Source of the DNA: Bradyrhizobium sp. NDS-1
GTDB lineage: Bacteria; Pseudomonadota; Alphaproteobacteria; Rhizobiales; Xanthobacteraceae
Direction: 5' to 3'
Length of the DNA: 64,000 nucleotides
Assembly (NCBI RefSeq): GCF_032918005.1
Contig: NZ_CP136628.1
Location: 3,643,501-3,707,500, forward strand
The notes under the pieces were generated by a model. It was not told the origin of the DNA, did not search any database, and was given only the letters and a program-made list of their open reading frames with translations. Each line of letters begins with the position of its first letter. Positions within the stretch are counted from its first letter, which is position 1. Of this stretch, positions 1 through 7,944 are shown in pieces. The position numbers were made by a program, and so were the translations under genes.

Positions 1-98
1 TGCACCGCGCCCGGCATGTTTTCGACAATGCCGCGCGAAATGTCGTGCAGGCCGCGATGGGCGACCGGCCGGGCTGTCAGCCAATCCGGAGCGCGCAT
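1..98 (-). CDS. Glycerophosphodiester phosphodiesterase, N-terminal fragment (cut by window edge)
   Basis: Only the first 32 or so codons are inside the window; the gene runs off the left edge. The visible N-terminus reads APDWLTARPVAHRGLHD and then a VENMPGA stretch. The HRG followed by EN is the conserved entry motif of the GDPD TIM barrel, where His and Arg sit at the active site and Glu binds metal. The family hydrolyses glycerophosphodiesters to sn-glycerol-3-phosphate and an alcohol. The ATG lies 5 bases after the stop codon of the RidA gene on the same strand, so the two are probably co-transcribed. Family call is good; substrate is unknown. Confidence 0.75.
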   Translation of the reverse strand, partial: MRAPDWLTARPVAHRGLHDISRGIVENMPGAV

Positions 99-103
99 CC
101 GCC

Positions 104-571
104 TCAGGCGACCTCGAACACGCCGTCGACCTCGACCGCCGCATCGGCGGGCAGCGAGGCGACGCCGACGGTGGTGCGGGCATGGCGGCCCTTGTCACCG
201 AAGGCGGCGACCATCAGGTCGGAGGCGCCGTTCAGCACCTTCGGCCCGTCCAGGAAGTCCGGCGCCGAGTTGATGAAGCCGCCGAGGCGCACTACCCGGA
301 CGACCTTGTCGAGGTCGCCAAGCGCGGCCTTGACCTGGGCGAGCAAATTGACCGCGCAGCCGCGCGCGGCCGCAGCGCCGTCCTCGATGGAGACGCCGGC
401 ACCCAGCTTGCCCTTGGCGATCAGCTTGCCGGCGGGATCGAAGCAAACCTGGCCGGATACGAACAGCAGATTGCCGGTGCGCACGAACGGCACGTAATTG
501 GCAACGGGCGTGGGGGCCTCGTGCAGCTTGATGCCCTGTTCCGCCAGCTTCTGCTCGACCGTGCCCGCCAT
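104..571 (-). CDS. RidA family protein (YjgF/YER057c/UK114)
   Basis: A 155-residue protein of the RidA superfamily, whose archetype hydrolyses reactive 2-aminoacrylate and related imines made by PLP enzymes. The start MAGTVEQKL is chosen because upstream in-frame codons encode an Arg-rich stretch unlike the family. Visible signatures are the LFVSGQVCFDPAGK strand and a C-terminal ARTTVGVASLPADAAVEVD block. The Arg in that block matches the carboxylate-binding Arg of active RidA, so deaminase activity is plausible. It is followed 5 bases downstream by a glycerophosphodiesterase gene. A second RidA-like gene lies at 1901-2302 on the other strand. Confidence 0.88.
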   Translation of the reverse strand: MAGTVEQKLAEQGIKLHEAPTPVANYVPFVRTGNLLFVSGQVCFDPAGKLIAKGKLGAGVSIEDGAAAARGCAVNLLAQVKAALGDLDKVVRVVRLGGFINSAPDFLDGPKVLNGASDLMVAAFGDKGRHARTTVGVASLPADAAVEVDGVFEVA

Positions 572-805
572 GTTCGACCTCGTTGTCCAGAAAAACATTC
601 GCCCCGGCGTGTCCGCAAAGGCAGCCGGGCGCGCCCTGTTTCGCCCATCGGACCGCCACATGCAAGCAACCGAAGGGGCCGTATTTTGTTGAGGTCGGGC
701 AGCAGGTTCAACGCACGGGCCGCAACTTTACGTGAAACGGCCTCAGTTGCGACGCAATGGAACGGTCATTAAAATGCCGAATCTGCGTTTCCCTAGGGAT
801 GAGAC

Positions 806-1651
806 ATGGTGCACCTTTTCCGGACATCGCTCGGTGTGATGGCGCTCGCCGCGGCCACTGTCGGCCTTGGCGGCGGGGCCCAGGCCGCCAACGGTCCGTT
901 CCTTCCGCACCAGGCGCTCTATGATCTCAGCCTCGTGAAATCGCGCTCCAACTCGGTCAACAGCGCCCGCGGCCGCATCCTCTACAATTTCGCGGGGAAC
1001 GCCTGCGAGGGCTATACTTCCGAATTCCGCCAGGTCTCCGAGCTCGACAGCGGCGAGGGCAAGGTCACGCTCAGCGACCTCCGTTCCAATTCCTGGGAGG
1101 ATGCCGCCGGCAAGAGCTACCGCTTCAAGATCGAGACGCGCATGAACGAGACCGATGCCGGCCGCGTCGACGGTTCCGCCGAGCGCGACGGCGACCACAT
1201 CAACGTCAAGCTGAAGCTGCCGGCGCCGAAGACTTTCACGCTCGACGGCAGCATCGTGTTCCCGACCGAGCAGATCCAGCGCATCATCGCAGCCGCCAAG
1301 GACGGCAAGTCGCTGCTCGAGCTTTCCGTCTATGACGGCTCCGACGACGGCCAGAAGGTCTACAACACGCTGACCGTGATCGGCCAGCCGATCCCAGCCG
1401 ACCGCGCCACGGCGTCCGACCCCTCGACCGCGGACGAGCACATGAAATCGCTCAAACGCTGGCCCGTCACCGTCAGCTATTTCGATCGCGACGCCCAGCA
1501 GAAGGAAGGCGAGCAGACGCCGATCTATGCGATGGCGTTCGAGCTCTACGAGAACGGCGTCTCGCGTCAGCTCGTGCTCGACTACAACGATTTCGTCATC
1601 TCCGGCGCGATGGGCAAGTTCGACGTGAAGGACAGCAAGCCTTGTAATTGA
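806..1651 (+). CDS. eipB: EipB-like periplasmic cell-envelope integrity protein (DUF1849)
   Basis: A 281-residue exported protein. The N-terminus has a hydrophobic signal peptide ending near GGGAQA (about residues 1-27), and the mature part starts at ANGPFLPHQALYDLSL. It matches the DUF1849/EipB family of alphaproteobacteria, which forms a beta-spiral in the periplasm and supports envelope integrity in Brucella. Two cysteines are present, Cys67 in NACEGY and Cys280 in the terminal KPCN, which fit the conserved disulfide of EipB. It stands alone between two RidA-family genes. Family assignment is confident; its role in this organism is inferred from Brucella. Confidence 0.87.
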   Translation: MVHLFRTSLGVMALAAATVGLGGGAQAANGPFLPHQALYDLSLVKSRSNSVNSARGRILYNFAGNACEGYTSEFRQVSELDSGEGKVTLSDLRSNSWEDAAGKSYRFKIETRMNETDAGRVDGSAERDGDHINVKLKLPAPKTFTLDGSIVFPTEQIQRIIAAAKDGKSLLELSVYDGSDDGQKVYNTLTVIGQPIPADRATASDPSTADEHMKSLKRWPVTVSYFDRDAQQKEGEQTPIYAMAFELYENGVSRQLVLDYNDFVISGAMGKFDVKDSKPCN

Positions 1652-1697
1652 GGGGCGCGTCCCGGGGCGCGCACCGCGCACTCCACTCGTTCACCGT

Positions 1698-1809
1698 CCC
1701 CCTGAGGTGGCCGCTTCTTCAGCGGCCCTCGAAGGGCGACGGCCCGGATCTCGCAGCGTGGCCGCTCATCCTTTCGAGGCTCGCCGAAGAAGCGAGCACC
1801 TCAGGATGA
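1698..1809. repeat. Palindromic intergenic repeat (REP-like)
   Basis: Outer arms CCTGAGGTG (1701-1709) and CACCTCAGG (1797-1805) are perfect inverted repeats. Inner arms contain GGCCGC and a CTCGAAGG / CCTTTCGAG pair. The whole element can fold into a long branched hairpin. It lies between eipB and the second RidA gene and carries no open frame of note. This layout is typical of dispersed palindromic elements in Bradyrhizobium genomes. Confidence 0.65.
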
Positions 1810-1900
1810 CGGAGCGGCGACAGCGCCCGTGGCATCTAGCTCTCGTCACACTCTCCAGCTACGCTCCCTCCCAACCACAAACATCCGGGAGGCAAGCACC

Positions 1901-2302
1901 ATGCCCAAGCTCGATCATCTCCGTCCCAGCGGCCTGCATCACAATCCCGCTTATTCCCACGTCGTGACGGCGACCGGCGCGCGGACCATCTACATCTCCG
2001 GCCAGGTATCCGTGGACGAGGAAGGACGCATCGTCGGCGAGGGCGATATTGCTGCGCAGACGACGCAGGTGATGCAGAATCTCGGTCACGCGTTGAAGGC
2101 GGCGGGCGCGACCTATTCCAACATCGTCAAGATCACGACCTTCGTCGTGAACTACAAGCCGGAGCTGCGCCCCATCATTGGCAAGGCCCGCTCCGCCTTC
2201 TTCGAGGGCATGGAGCCGCCGGCCTCCACGCTGGTCGGCGTCTCCGCGCTCGCGGCGCCGGAATGGCTGATCGAGATCGAGGCGGTGGCGGTCGCGGATT
2301 GA
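1901..2302 (+). CDS. RidA family protein, paralogue lacking the canonical arginine
   Basis: A 133-residue protein starting MPKLDHLRPSGLHHNPAYSH, with GGGAGG 8 or so bases before the ATG. It has the TIYISGQVSVDEEG strand and an ending STLVGVSALAAPEWLIEIEAV. The canonical Arg before the final strand pair is replaced (PPASTLVGV), so by analogy with the Rid4-7 groups it may lack imine deaminase activity. The last 151 bases overlap the antisense ACT-domain gene at 2152-2715. The N-terminal longer frame was rejected because it reads through the upstream repeat. Confidence 0.85.
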   Translation: MPKLDHLRPSGLHHNPAYSHVVTATGARTIYISGQVSVDEEGRIVGEGDIAAQTTQVMQNLGHALKAAGATYSNIVKITTFVVNYKPELRPIIGKARSAFFEGMEPPASTLVGVSALAAPEWLIEIEAVAVAD

Positions 2303-2715
2303 AGCCGGGCTACGCTGACGTAGGCTTGGCCATCCCTTAGGACCGCCATTGCCTCGTCGACCCTGTCCGCCGGCACAAAGAGGTGATCGTGATGGAAGGC
2401 CGAAACGGCATTCACGCTGATGCCGGCTTCGGCCAGACGTGACGTGACGGCCGCCAGAAAACCCACCGCGTCGAGTGCGGAGTGAACCGTCAGAGTTATC
2501 AGGTGCGAGGCAAAGGCGTAGCGCAGTCCCGCGCGCTTGGCGTCTTCACGCCGCATCACAAGTGTCGTGCCTTCACGCTCCCGGAACGTCAGTTGCGGGC
2601 GGATGGAATCCGGCACGGGCTGATCGTGCGCAACGGTGCAGAACACGAAGATGTCCGGGTGCAGCTCCGGTTTCATGTCCTTCAACAGGGCGTTGAGATC
2701 GAGCTCACCGGCCAC
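2152..2715 (-). CDS. ACT domain protein with a C-terminal run-on
   Basis: The product is 187 residues. The first 130 or so look like a small ACT-domain regulatory protein: MAGELDLNALLKDMKPELHP, then LTFREREGTTLVMRREDA, and LITLTVHSALDAVGFLAAV followed by AGISVNAVSAFHHDHLFVP. ACT domains bind amino acids and control enzymes or act as standalone sensors. From about residue 137 the frame becomes Ser/Ala/Thr-rich and is simply the complement of the 3' end of the RidA gene. Proteins of this type are usually near 130-135 residues, so the tail probably comes from loss of the original stop. Core call is good; the true C-terminus is uncertain. Confidence 0.75.
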   Translation of the reverse strand: MAGELDLNALLKDMKPELHPDIFVFCTVAHDQPVPDSIRPQLTFREREGTTLVMRREDAKRAGLRYAFASHLITLTVHSALDAVGFLAAVTSRLAEAGISVNAVSAFHHDHLFVPADRVDEAMAVLRDGQAYVSVARLQSATATASISISHSGAASAETPTSVEAGGSMPSKKAERALPMMGRSSGL

Positions 2716-2781
2716 GGCGCGTTGCCTTTCCGCGGATGACTTCGCAATCCAGCGACAGTAATCGGTGCTATACGGAGCGCA

Positions 2782-3291
2782 ATGGATTATGAAGCTGCAA
2801 TCGATAGCTCAGGCGTGTTGCAGACGCTGCTTGCGTTCGACCCGCGTGTCGTCGGCACGCTTCCGCTCGGGCTTGCGGTGCCGGGCAGCGACGTGGATAT
2901 CGTCTGTCATGCCTTAGATCCCGTCGCCTTTTCCGAGGTGATCTGGCGACGCTATCAGGCCTGCGATGACTTCCTGCTCTATCAGTGGACATCTGCCGGA
3001 CGCCCGGTGATCGCCCGTTTCGCGTGGGGCGGATGGCCGTTCGAGATATTCGGAGCTCAACGGTCGGTCGACGAGCAGCAAGGATGGCTGCATTTCGAGA
3101 TCGAACGAAGACTGCTGGCGCTCGACGACGGTCGCCTGCGCGATGCCGTCATTCGGCTGAGATCGCAGGGTGCAAAGACCGAGCCGGCATTCGCCGCCGT
3201 GCTCGGGATCGGCGGGGACCCTTATCGCGGGCTGCTCGATCTCGTCCACGAGACGGACGATCAATTGCGGGTCCGGCTGCAGGGGGTGTGA
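2782..3291 (+). CDS. DUF4269 family protein (nucleotidyltransferase-like)
   Basis: A 169-residue protein starting MDYEAAIDSSGVLQ. The segment GTLPLGLAVPGSDVDIVC resembles the GS/D-x-D metal site of the nucleotidyltransferase fold, as seen in the DUF4269 family, and a later PFEIFGAQ block is also family-like. The substrate is not known. It is a single gene, divergent from the ACT-domain gene and convergent with dinB. Fair confidence in family, none in function. Confidence 0.78.
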   Translation: MDYEAAIDSSGVLQTLLAFDPRVVGTLPLGLAVPGSDVDIVCHALDPVAFSEVIWRRYQACDDFLLYQWTSAGRPVIARFAWGGWPFEIFGAQRSVDEQQGWLHFEIERRLLALDDGRLRDAVIRLRSQGAKTEPAFAAVLGIGGDPYRGLLDLVHETDDQLRVRLQGV

Positions 3292-3317
3292 CGACAGCTC
3301 GCGATCGATCGAGACGA

Positions 3318-4604
3318 TCATTCCTGCGCTTTCGGCCCGTCATAGGCAATCCCGCGGATCACAGCGGCGCTGCCGAACTTCTTGCGCAGGCTGTCCACCG
3401 CGCGCTCGGCATGGGCGGCGCGGCGGTCGAGCATGTCGGTGTCGTCGCTGGCCGTGCCGTCGCGCAGCGCGCTGACGCCGGCGCCCATCAGGCGGAAGGC
3501 GGTGCCGTCGATCTCTTTCGCCAGCATCTCGCGGCAGATCGCAAAGATCTTGGCGGCGAGCTGGGTTGGGGCTGCGATCGACTGCGAGCGGGTGCGCTGG
3601 CGGAAATCGGCGGTTTTCAGCTTGAGCGTGACGGTCGTGCCGGCGAGCTCGCTGCCCTTGAGTCGGGACGATGTCTTTTCGCACAGCCGCCACAAGATCT
3701 TCTCCAGCGTCGCGAAATCGCGGATGTCGCTCTCGAAGGTGGTTTCGCTGGAAATCGTCTTGGCGCCGCGATCTGGTTCGATGCGACGGTCATCAATGCC
3801 GCGCGCGAGCCGCCACAGCCTGCGGCCGTCGCTCGGAAACTGGCGCATCATCTCGATTTCGTCGGCCTTCTGCAGGTCGGCGATGACGCGGAAGCCGCGC
3901 TGCACGAGGCGCTCCTGCGTGGCCGGGCCGACGCCGAAGATGAAGCCGACCGGCTTGTCCGCCAGCATCGCGCGCGCTTCCTCCTGGTCGAGCGTGGCAA
4001 ATCCGCGCGGCTTGTCGAGGTCGGAGGCGATCTTGGCCAGAAACTTGTTGCAGGACAGGCCGACCGAGACGGAGATGCCGATGTCGCGCTCGACGTCGCG
4101 GGCAAAGCGCGCCAGCACCTTTGCCGGGATCATGCCGTGGACCCGCTCGGTGCCGGAGAGATCGAGGAAGGCCTCGTCGATCGAGAGCGGCTCGACCAGC
4201 GGCGTTAGCGCCTGCATGGCCTGGCGCACCTGCCGGCCGACGCGGACGTACTTCGCCATGTCGGGGGGGATCACCGTCGCATGCGGGCAGGCTTCGAGTG
4301 CCTTGAACATCGGCATGGCGGAGCGCACACCATAGGTGCGGGCGATGTAGCAGGCAGCCGACACCACGCCGCGCTTGCCGCCGCCGATGATGACGGGCTT
4401 GTCGGCGATATCCGGGTTATCCCGCTTCTCGACCGTCGCATAGAAGGCGTCGCAGTCGATATGGGCGATGTTCAGCGTAGACAGCGCCCGGTGGCGGACA
4501 AGGCGGGGGGAACCACAGGCCGAGCAGCGCCGCACGCCCATATCCAGGTCGGCCAGACAATCCCGGCAGAAGCAGCGGGGCCCGGCCGGATCGGGGACGG
4601 TCAC
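3318..4604 (-). CDS. dinB: DNA polymerase IV (Y-family translesion polymerase) with N-terminal zinc ribbon
   Basis: A 428-residue Y-family polymerase that copies past damaged bases. Catalytic motifs are clear: HIDCDAFYATVEKRDNP carries the first metal-binding Asp and the tyrosine steric gate region, and SIDEAFLDLSG carries the second acidic pair. Residues 1-40 add a cysteine cluster (Cys11, 13, 16, 27, 30) resembling a zinc ribbon, an extension common in rhizobial DinB. The little-finger domain follows residue 280. The start overlaps the stop of the DUF3572 gene by four bases (ATGA), so the two are translated as a coupled pair. Confidence 0.93.
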   Translation of the reverse strand: MTVPDPAGPRCFCRDCLADLDMGVRRCSACGSPRLVRHRALSTLNIAHIDCDAFYATVEKRDNPDIADKPVIIGGGKRGVVSAACYIARTYGVRSAMPMFKALEACPHATVIPPDMAKYVRVGRQVRQAMQALTPLVEPLSIDEAFLDLSGTERVHGMIPAKVLARFARDVERDIGISVSVGLSCNKFLAKIASDLDKPRGFATLDQEEARAMLADKPVGFIFGVGPATQERLVQRGFRVIADLQKADEIEMMRQFPSDGRRLWRLARGIDDRRIEPDRGAKTISSETTFESDIRDFATLEKILWRLCEKTSSRLKGSELAGTTVTLKLKTADFRQRTRSQSIAAPTQLAAKIFAICREMLAKEIDGTAFRLMGAGVSALRDGTASDDTDMLDRRAAHAERAVDSLRKKFGSAAVIRGIAYDGPKAQE

Positions 4605-4912
4605 GGCACGTCGCGCTCCCAGGAGGGGTCGCCGAGCGCGTCGCCGAGGACCTGCCGCGCAGCGGCAACGTTGGTCGGGTGCAGGTCCACGGAGCTGGCA
4701 AAGGCCTTCACAGTGGCGTCATCGCGCAGCACGAAATCGAGCAGGCTGAGCAGGAAATTGGGGTCGGAGGCGGCATTGCGCAGGGTCTCCGGACCGACCC
4801 CTGTCTCGGCCAGGAACAGGCCCAGCCGCTCGGGCTCGCTTGCGACAAAGGACAGGGCCTGAATCGCAACGATTTCAGCGACTTCGCGAGGGTTGTGAAC
4901 AGGCTTTTTCAC
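4601..4912 (-). CDS. DUF3572 family protein
   Basis: A 103-residue acidic helical protein, starting MKKPVHNPREVAEIVAIQAL and containing ALSFVASEPERLGLFLAETG. It matches the DUF3572 family restricted to alphaproteobacteria, function unknown. It is the first gene of a two-gene operon with dinB, sharing an ATGA overlap. The conserved coupling suggests a link to dinB expression or activity, but this is inference only. Confidence 0.85.
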   Translation of the reverse strand: MKKPVHNPREVAEIVAIQALSFVASEPERLGLFLAETGVGPETLRNAASDPNFLLSLLDFVLRDDATVKAFASSVDLHPTNVAAARQVLGDALGDPSWERDVP

Positions 4913-5154
4913 GAGGCCGGTTTGCCTTTCCGTTAACTTTCAGTGTCTACTTTGGAATCATCATGCCCGAGTCTCGTCCGTGAGTCTTCCGGCCCCAGGC
5001 AAGCAACTGGAAACCACATCGTAGAAAGTCGACCCTCGGGTTTAACGAAACTCGAGCGAATCTGAGGCTAGTTTGAATCCAGTTTTCGAAGCGCCGGCGA
5101 GCGGCGCCTGAGGCGTCACATGTATCGGTCCTTTGGACCAATCAGGAGGGCGGG

Positions 5155-5520
5155 ATGGCTAAGACCGTCCTGATCGTGGAAGACAACGAGCTCAACATGA
5201 AGCTCTTCCGCGACCTGTTGGAGGCGCACGGCTACCAGACCTCCGGCACCAGCAACGGTTACGAGGCGCTCGACCTCGTGCGCAAGATGCGGCCCGACCT
5301 CGTGCTGATGGATATCCAATTGCCGCAGGTCTCCGGCCTCGAGGTGACGCGCTGGATCAAGGACGATCCGGAGCTGCGCGCCATTCCCGTCGTCGCGGTC
5401 ACGGCGTTCGCGATGAAGGGCGACGAAGAGCGCATCCGCGAGGGCGGCTGCGAAGCCTATTTGTCAAAGCCGATATCGGTCGGCAAATTCATCGAGACGG
5501 TCCGGCGTTTTATCGGATAG
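5155..5520 (+). CDS. divK: Single-domain response regulator DivK
   Basis: A 121-residue receiver domain with no output domain. The acidic pocket is in IVEDNELN, the phospho-acceptor is Asp53 in VLMDIQLP, and the conserved Lys is in [11 protein letters not shown]. It matches DivK, which in Caulobacter shuttles phosphate among DivJ and PleC and controls CtrA through DivL and CckA. A GGAGG motif precedes the ATG. It is followed after 14 bases by pleD, the classic divK-pleD operon. The 240-base region upstream should hold the operon promoter, but no clear CtrA box was found. Confidence 0.93.
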   Translation: MAKTVLIVEDNELNMKLFRDLLEAHGYQTSGTSNGYEALDLVRKMRPDLVLMDIQLPQVSGLEVTRWIKDDPELRAIPVVAVTAFAMKGDEERIREGGCEAYLSKPISVGKFIETVRRFIG

Positions 5521-5534
5521 GAAGTGAGTTCACA

Positions 5535-6908
5535 GTGTCCGCGCGTATCCTGGTTGTCGATGACGTTCCTGCCAACGTCAAACTCCTCGAAGCCCGCCTG
5601 TCCGCCGAATATTTCGACGTGATGACCGCCGCGAACGGCACCGAGGCGCTCGCGATCAGCCGGCGCGCCGAATGCGACATCATCCTGCTCGACGTGATGA
5701 TGCCCGACATGGACGGCTTCGAAGTCTGCCGTCGCCTCAAGACCGATCCGGCCACGCATCACATTCCCGTCGTCATGGTGACGGCGCTCGACAGTCCCTC
5801 CGACCGCAACCGCGGGCTCGAGGCCGGCGCCGATGATTTCCTCACAAAACCCGTCTCCGACGTCGTGCTGATCGCGCGCGTGCGCTCGCTGACGCGGCTG
5901 AAGATGATGACGGACGAGCTGCGCATGCGCGCCATAACCTCGCTCGAGATCGGCATGCAGGCGCCCGAGCGCAGCGCCATCTCCGACACCGGCAAGGGCG
6001 GCCGCGTCCTGCTGGTCGACGACCGTCAGTCCTCCTACGAGCGGCTGGCGACGATCCTCGCCGCCGAGCACACCATCGACGTCGAGCCGAACCCGGCGGA
6101 GGCGCTGTTCCACGCTGCCGAGGGCAATTACGATCTCCTGATTGTCTCGCTCGACCTCAACAATTTCGACGGCCTCAGACTCTGCAGCCAGGCACGCTCG
6201 CTGGAGCGCACGCGCCACGTGCCGATCCTGGCGATCGCCGACCCCGAGAACTCGACGCGGCTGCTCCGTGGCCTCGAGATCGGCGTCAACGACTATTTGC
6301 TGCGTCCCATCGACAAGATCGAGCTCCTGGCGCGCGCCCGCACCCAGATCCGCCGCCGCCGCTACACCGATCATCTCCGCGACAACGTGCAGAACTCGAT
6401 CGAGATGGCGATCACGGACGCGCTCACCGGGCTGCACAATCGCCGCTACATGGAGAGCCATCTGGCGACACTCGCAGAGCAGGCTGCAGCCCGCGGCAAG
6501 CCGCTGGCGCTGATGATCCTGGACATCGACTTCTTCAAGTCGATTAACGACAATTACGGCCACGACGCCGGCGACGACGTGCTGCGCGAATTCGCCGTGC
6601 GGGTGCGCAAGTCGATCCGGGGCATTGATCTCGCCTGCCGCTATGGCGGCGAGGAGTTCGTCATCGTGATGCCCGAGACCGATCTCCATGTCGCCGGCAT
6701 GGTCGCTGAGCGCCTGCGCCGCTCGATCGCGGGCGAGCCGTTCGCGATCCACAAGGGTGCCAAGCGCATCGAGGTCACGATCTCGATCGGCCTGACCACG
6801 CTGGAGCAGAAGGGCGAGGCGGTCGCCGACGTGCTCAAGCGCGCCGACACCGCGCTGTATCGCGCCAAGCACGACGGGCGTAATCGCGTGGTGTCGCAGG
6901 CGGCGTGA
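5535..6908 (+). CDS. pleD: Diguanylate cyclase response regulator PleD (REC-REC-GGDEF)
   Basis: A 457-residue protein with a GTG start. The first receiver (residues 4-120) has the phospho-acceptor Asp53 in ILLDVMMPDMDG. The second receiver (about 156-275) is an adaptor: the equivalent position is Ser205 in LIVSLDLNNFDG. The GGDEF domain follows, with active-site GGEEF at 371-375 and the product-inhibition motif RGID at 362-365. It makes cyclic-di-GMP upon phosphorylation and dimerisation and drives the polar cell-cycle programme, in an operon with divK. Confidence 0.95.
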   Translation: MSARILVVDDVPANVKLLEARLSAEYFDVMTAANGTEALAISRRAECDIILLDVMMPDMDGFEVCRRLKTDPATHHIPVVMVTALDSPSDRNRGLEAGADDFLTKPVSDVVLIARVRSLTRLKMMTDELRMRAITSLEIGMQAPERSAISDTGKGGRVLLVDDRQSSYERLATILAAEHTIDVEPNPAEALFHAAEGNYDLLIVSLDLNNFDGLRLCSQARSLERTRHVPILAIADPENSTRLLRGLEIGVNDYLLRPIDKIELLARARTQIRRRRYTDHLRDNVQNSIEMAITDALTGLHNRRYMESHLATLAEQAAARGKPLALMILDIDFFKSINDNYGHDAGDDVLREFAVRVRKSIRGIDLACRYGGEEFVIVMPETDLHVAGMVAERLRRSIAGEPFAIHKGAKRIEVTISIGLTTLEQKGEAVADVLKRADTALYRAKHDGRNRVVSQAA

Positions 6909-7078
6909 CGGCCGGCTTAGCAAAATTTGCGAAAACAACCCCATGCACAGTAGAAGCTGTTAGTGGGATCAATGGGTTAGGCGGTGGACGAAACGGCTCG
7001 CGCCGGGGCGCGGATTTTGACGCGTCGGGCAAAACAGGAGCATGTTGGTGGGATCGCAACGGTCCACCAAGCTCCGCT

Positions 7079-7180
7079 GTCATTCCCCGCGAAAGCGGGG
7101 AATCCAGTACGCCGCGGCTTCTCGGTTCAATCACAATCGGCTGTGGAATACTGGATCACCCGCTTTCGCGGGTGATGACA
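7079..7180. repeat. Paired palindromic repeat in the pleD-tetR intergenic region
   Basis: Two small perfect hairpins, CCCCGCGAAAGCGGGG (7085-7100) and CACCCGCTTTCGCGGGTG (7158-7175), are flanked by ATCCAGTA and TACTGGAT that can pair across the element. The whole is a dispersed REP-type element typical of Bradyrhizobium, in the 294-base gap between convergent pleD and tetR. No gene is visible in the rest of the gap (6909-7078). Confidence 0.65.
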
Positions 7181-7202
7181 CCGGCCGATGCGGCGACGGT
7201 GG

Positions 7203-7814
7203 TCAGTGTGGTGGACGTTTGTTTTGCGTCGTCACAGCCTTCACTGCCTCGCCCCCCACATCCACGCCAGCATTCCGCAGCAGCACTTTCGCCGCTTCCT
7301 TCGCGGCCCGCGCCATCGCGGGATCGTCGCGGACGAGGTCCTGGGCGATGGAGCCGTCGACCAGCAGCACGAGCTGCGTGGCGAGCGCGTCCGCGTCCTG
7401 CACACCGAGCTCGTTAAGCCGGTCGCGAAACCAGAGACGGCGGCTTTCCTTGAAGGCCACCGCGATCTTCTTCACGGCGCGGTCGGCAGGGCCGAGCTCG
7501 GCGACCGCATTCACGAACGGACAGCCGCGAAAATCCTTGGCCGCGAAGCGCCGCTCCAGCGAATCGAACGTGCCGAGAATCTGCTCGGCCGGGGGCTTGT
7601 CCGAGGGGCGCTGAGCGACGAAGCGGCGCTCGAGATAGGCCGCGATCAGCGCGTCCTTGGACGGGAAGTGGTTGTAAAGCGTGCGCTTGGAAATGCCGAT
7701 CTCGGCCGCGATGGTGTCGACGCCGACGGCACGAATGCCTTGCAGATAGAACAGCTTGTCGGCGGTCTGAAGGATCCGCTCTTTCATCGTCTGTGGGGCG
7801 GGCGGGGGAGCCAT
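7203..7814 (-). CDS. TetR/AcrR family transcriptional regulator
   Basis: A 203-residue repressor. The N-terminal helix-turn-helix is visible as IAAEIGISKRTLYNHFPSKD, followed by the helix AYLERRF. The ligand-binding part has FRGCPFVNAVAELG, the motif of a common TetR subgroup in rhizobia. The start MAPPPAPQTMKER is preferred over an upstream one. It is divergent from the MFS transporter gene at 7945, so it probably represses that gene from the shared 130-base region. Confidence 0.9.
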   Translation of the reverse strand: MAPPPAPQTMKERILQTADKLFYLQGIRAVGVDTIAAEIGISKRTLYNHFPSKDALIAAYLERRFVAQRPSDKPPAEQILGTFDSLERRFAAKDFRGCPFVNAVAELGPADRAVKKIAVAFKESRRLWFRDRLNELGVQDADALATQLVLLVDGSIAQDLVRDDPAMARAAKEAAKVLLRNAGVDVGGEAVKAVTTQNKRPPH

Positions 7815-7864
7815 GCAGCGGAATGCGTCCTGTTCGCTTGACAGCACCTGCTATCCATAGCCTA

Positions 7865-7884
7865 TGTAAACAGGTCTGTGTAAC
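7865..7884. promoter_or_regulatory. Candidate TetR operator between tetR and the MFS gene
   Basis: TGTAAACAGGTCTGTGTAAC has an ACAG-GT-CTGT core and partly matching outer arms. It sits in the divergent spacer, 51 bases from the regulator start and 61 from the MFS start. The position and symmetry suit a TetR site; no binding data. Confidence 0.42.
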
Positions 7885-7944
7885 CAAAATCAACGGCAAA
7901 AGCGGACGACGGCAATTGCGCCGTGCCCAAAAGGGAGAAGAAAA

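Noticed and set aside
4913..5154. Possible CtrA boxes upstream of divK
   Set aside because: GTTAAC and TTTAAC pieces occur, but no TTAA-N7-TTAA spacing was found.
5457..6944. 495-codon minus-strand frame over pleD
   Set aside because: Antisense shadow; pleD is complete with all domains.
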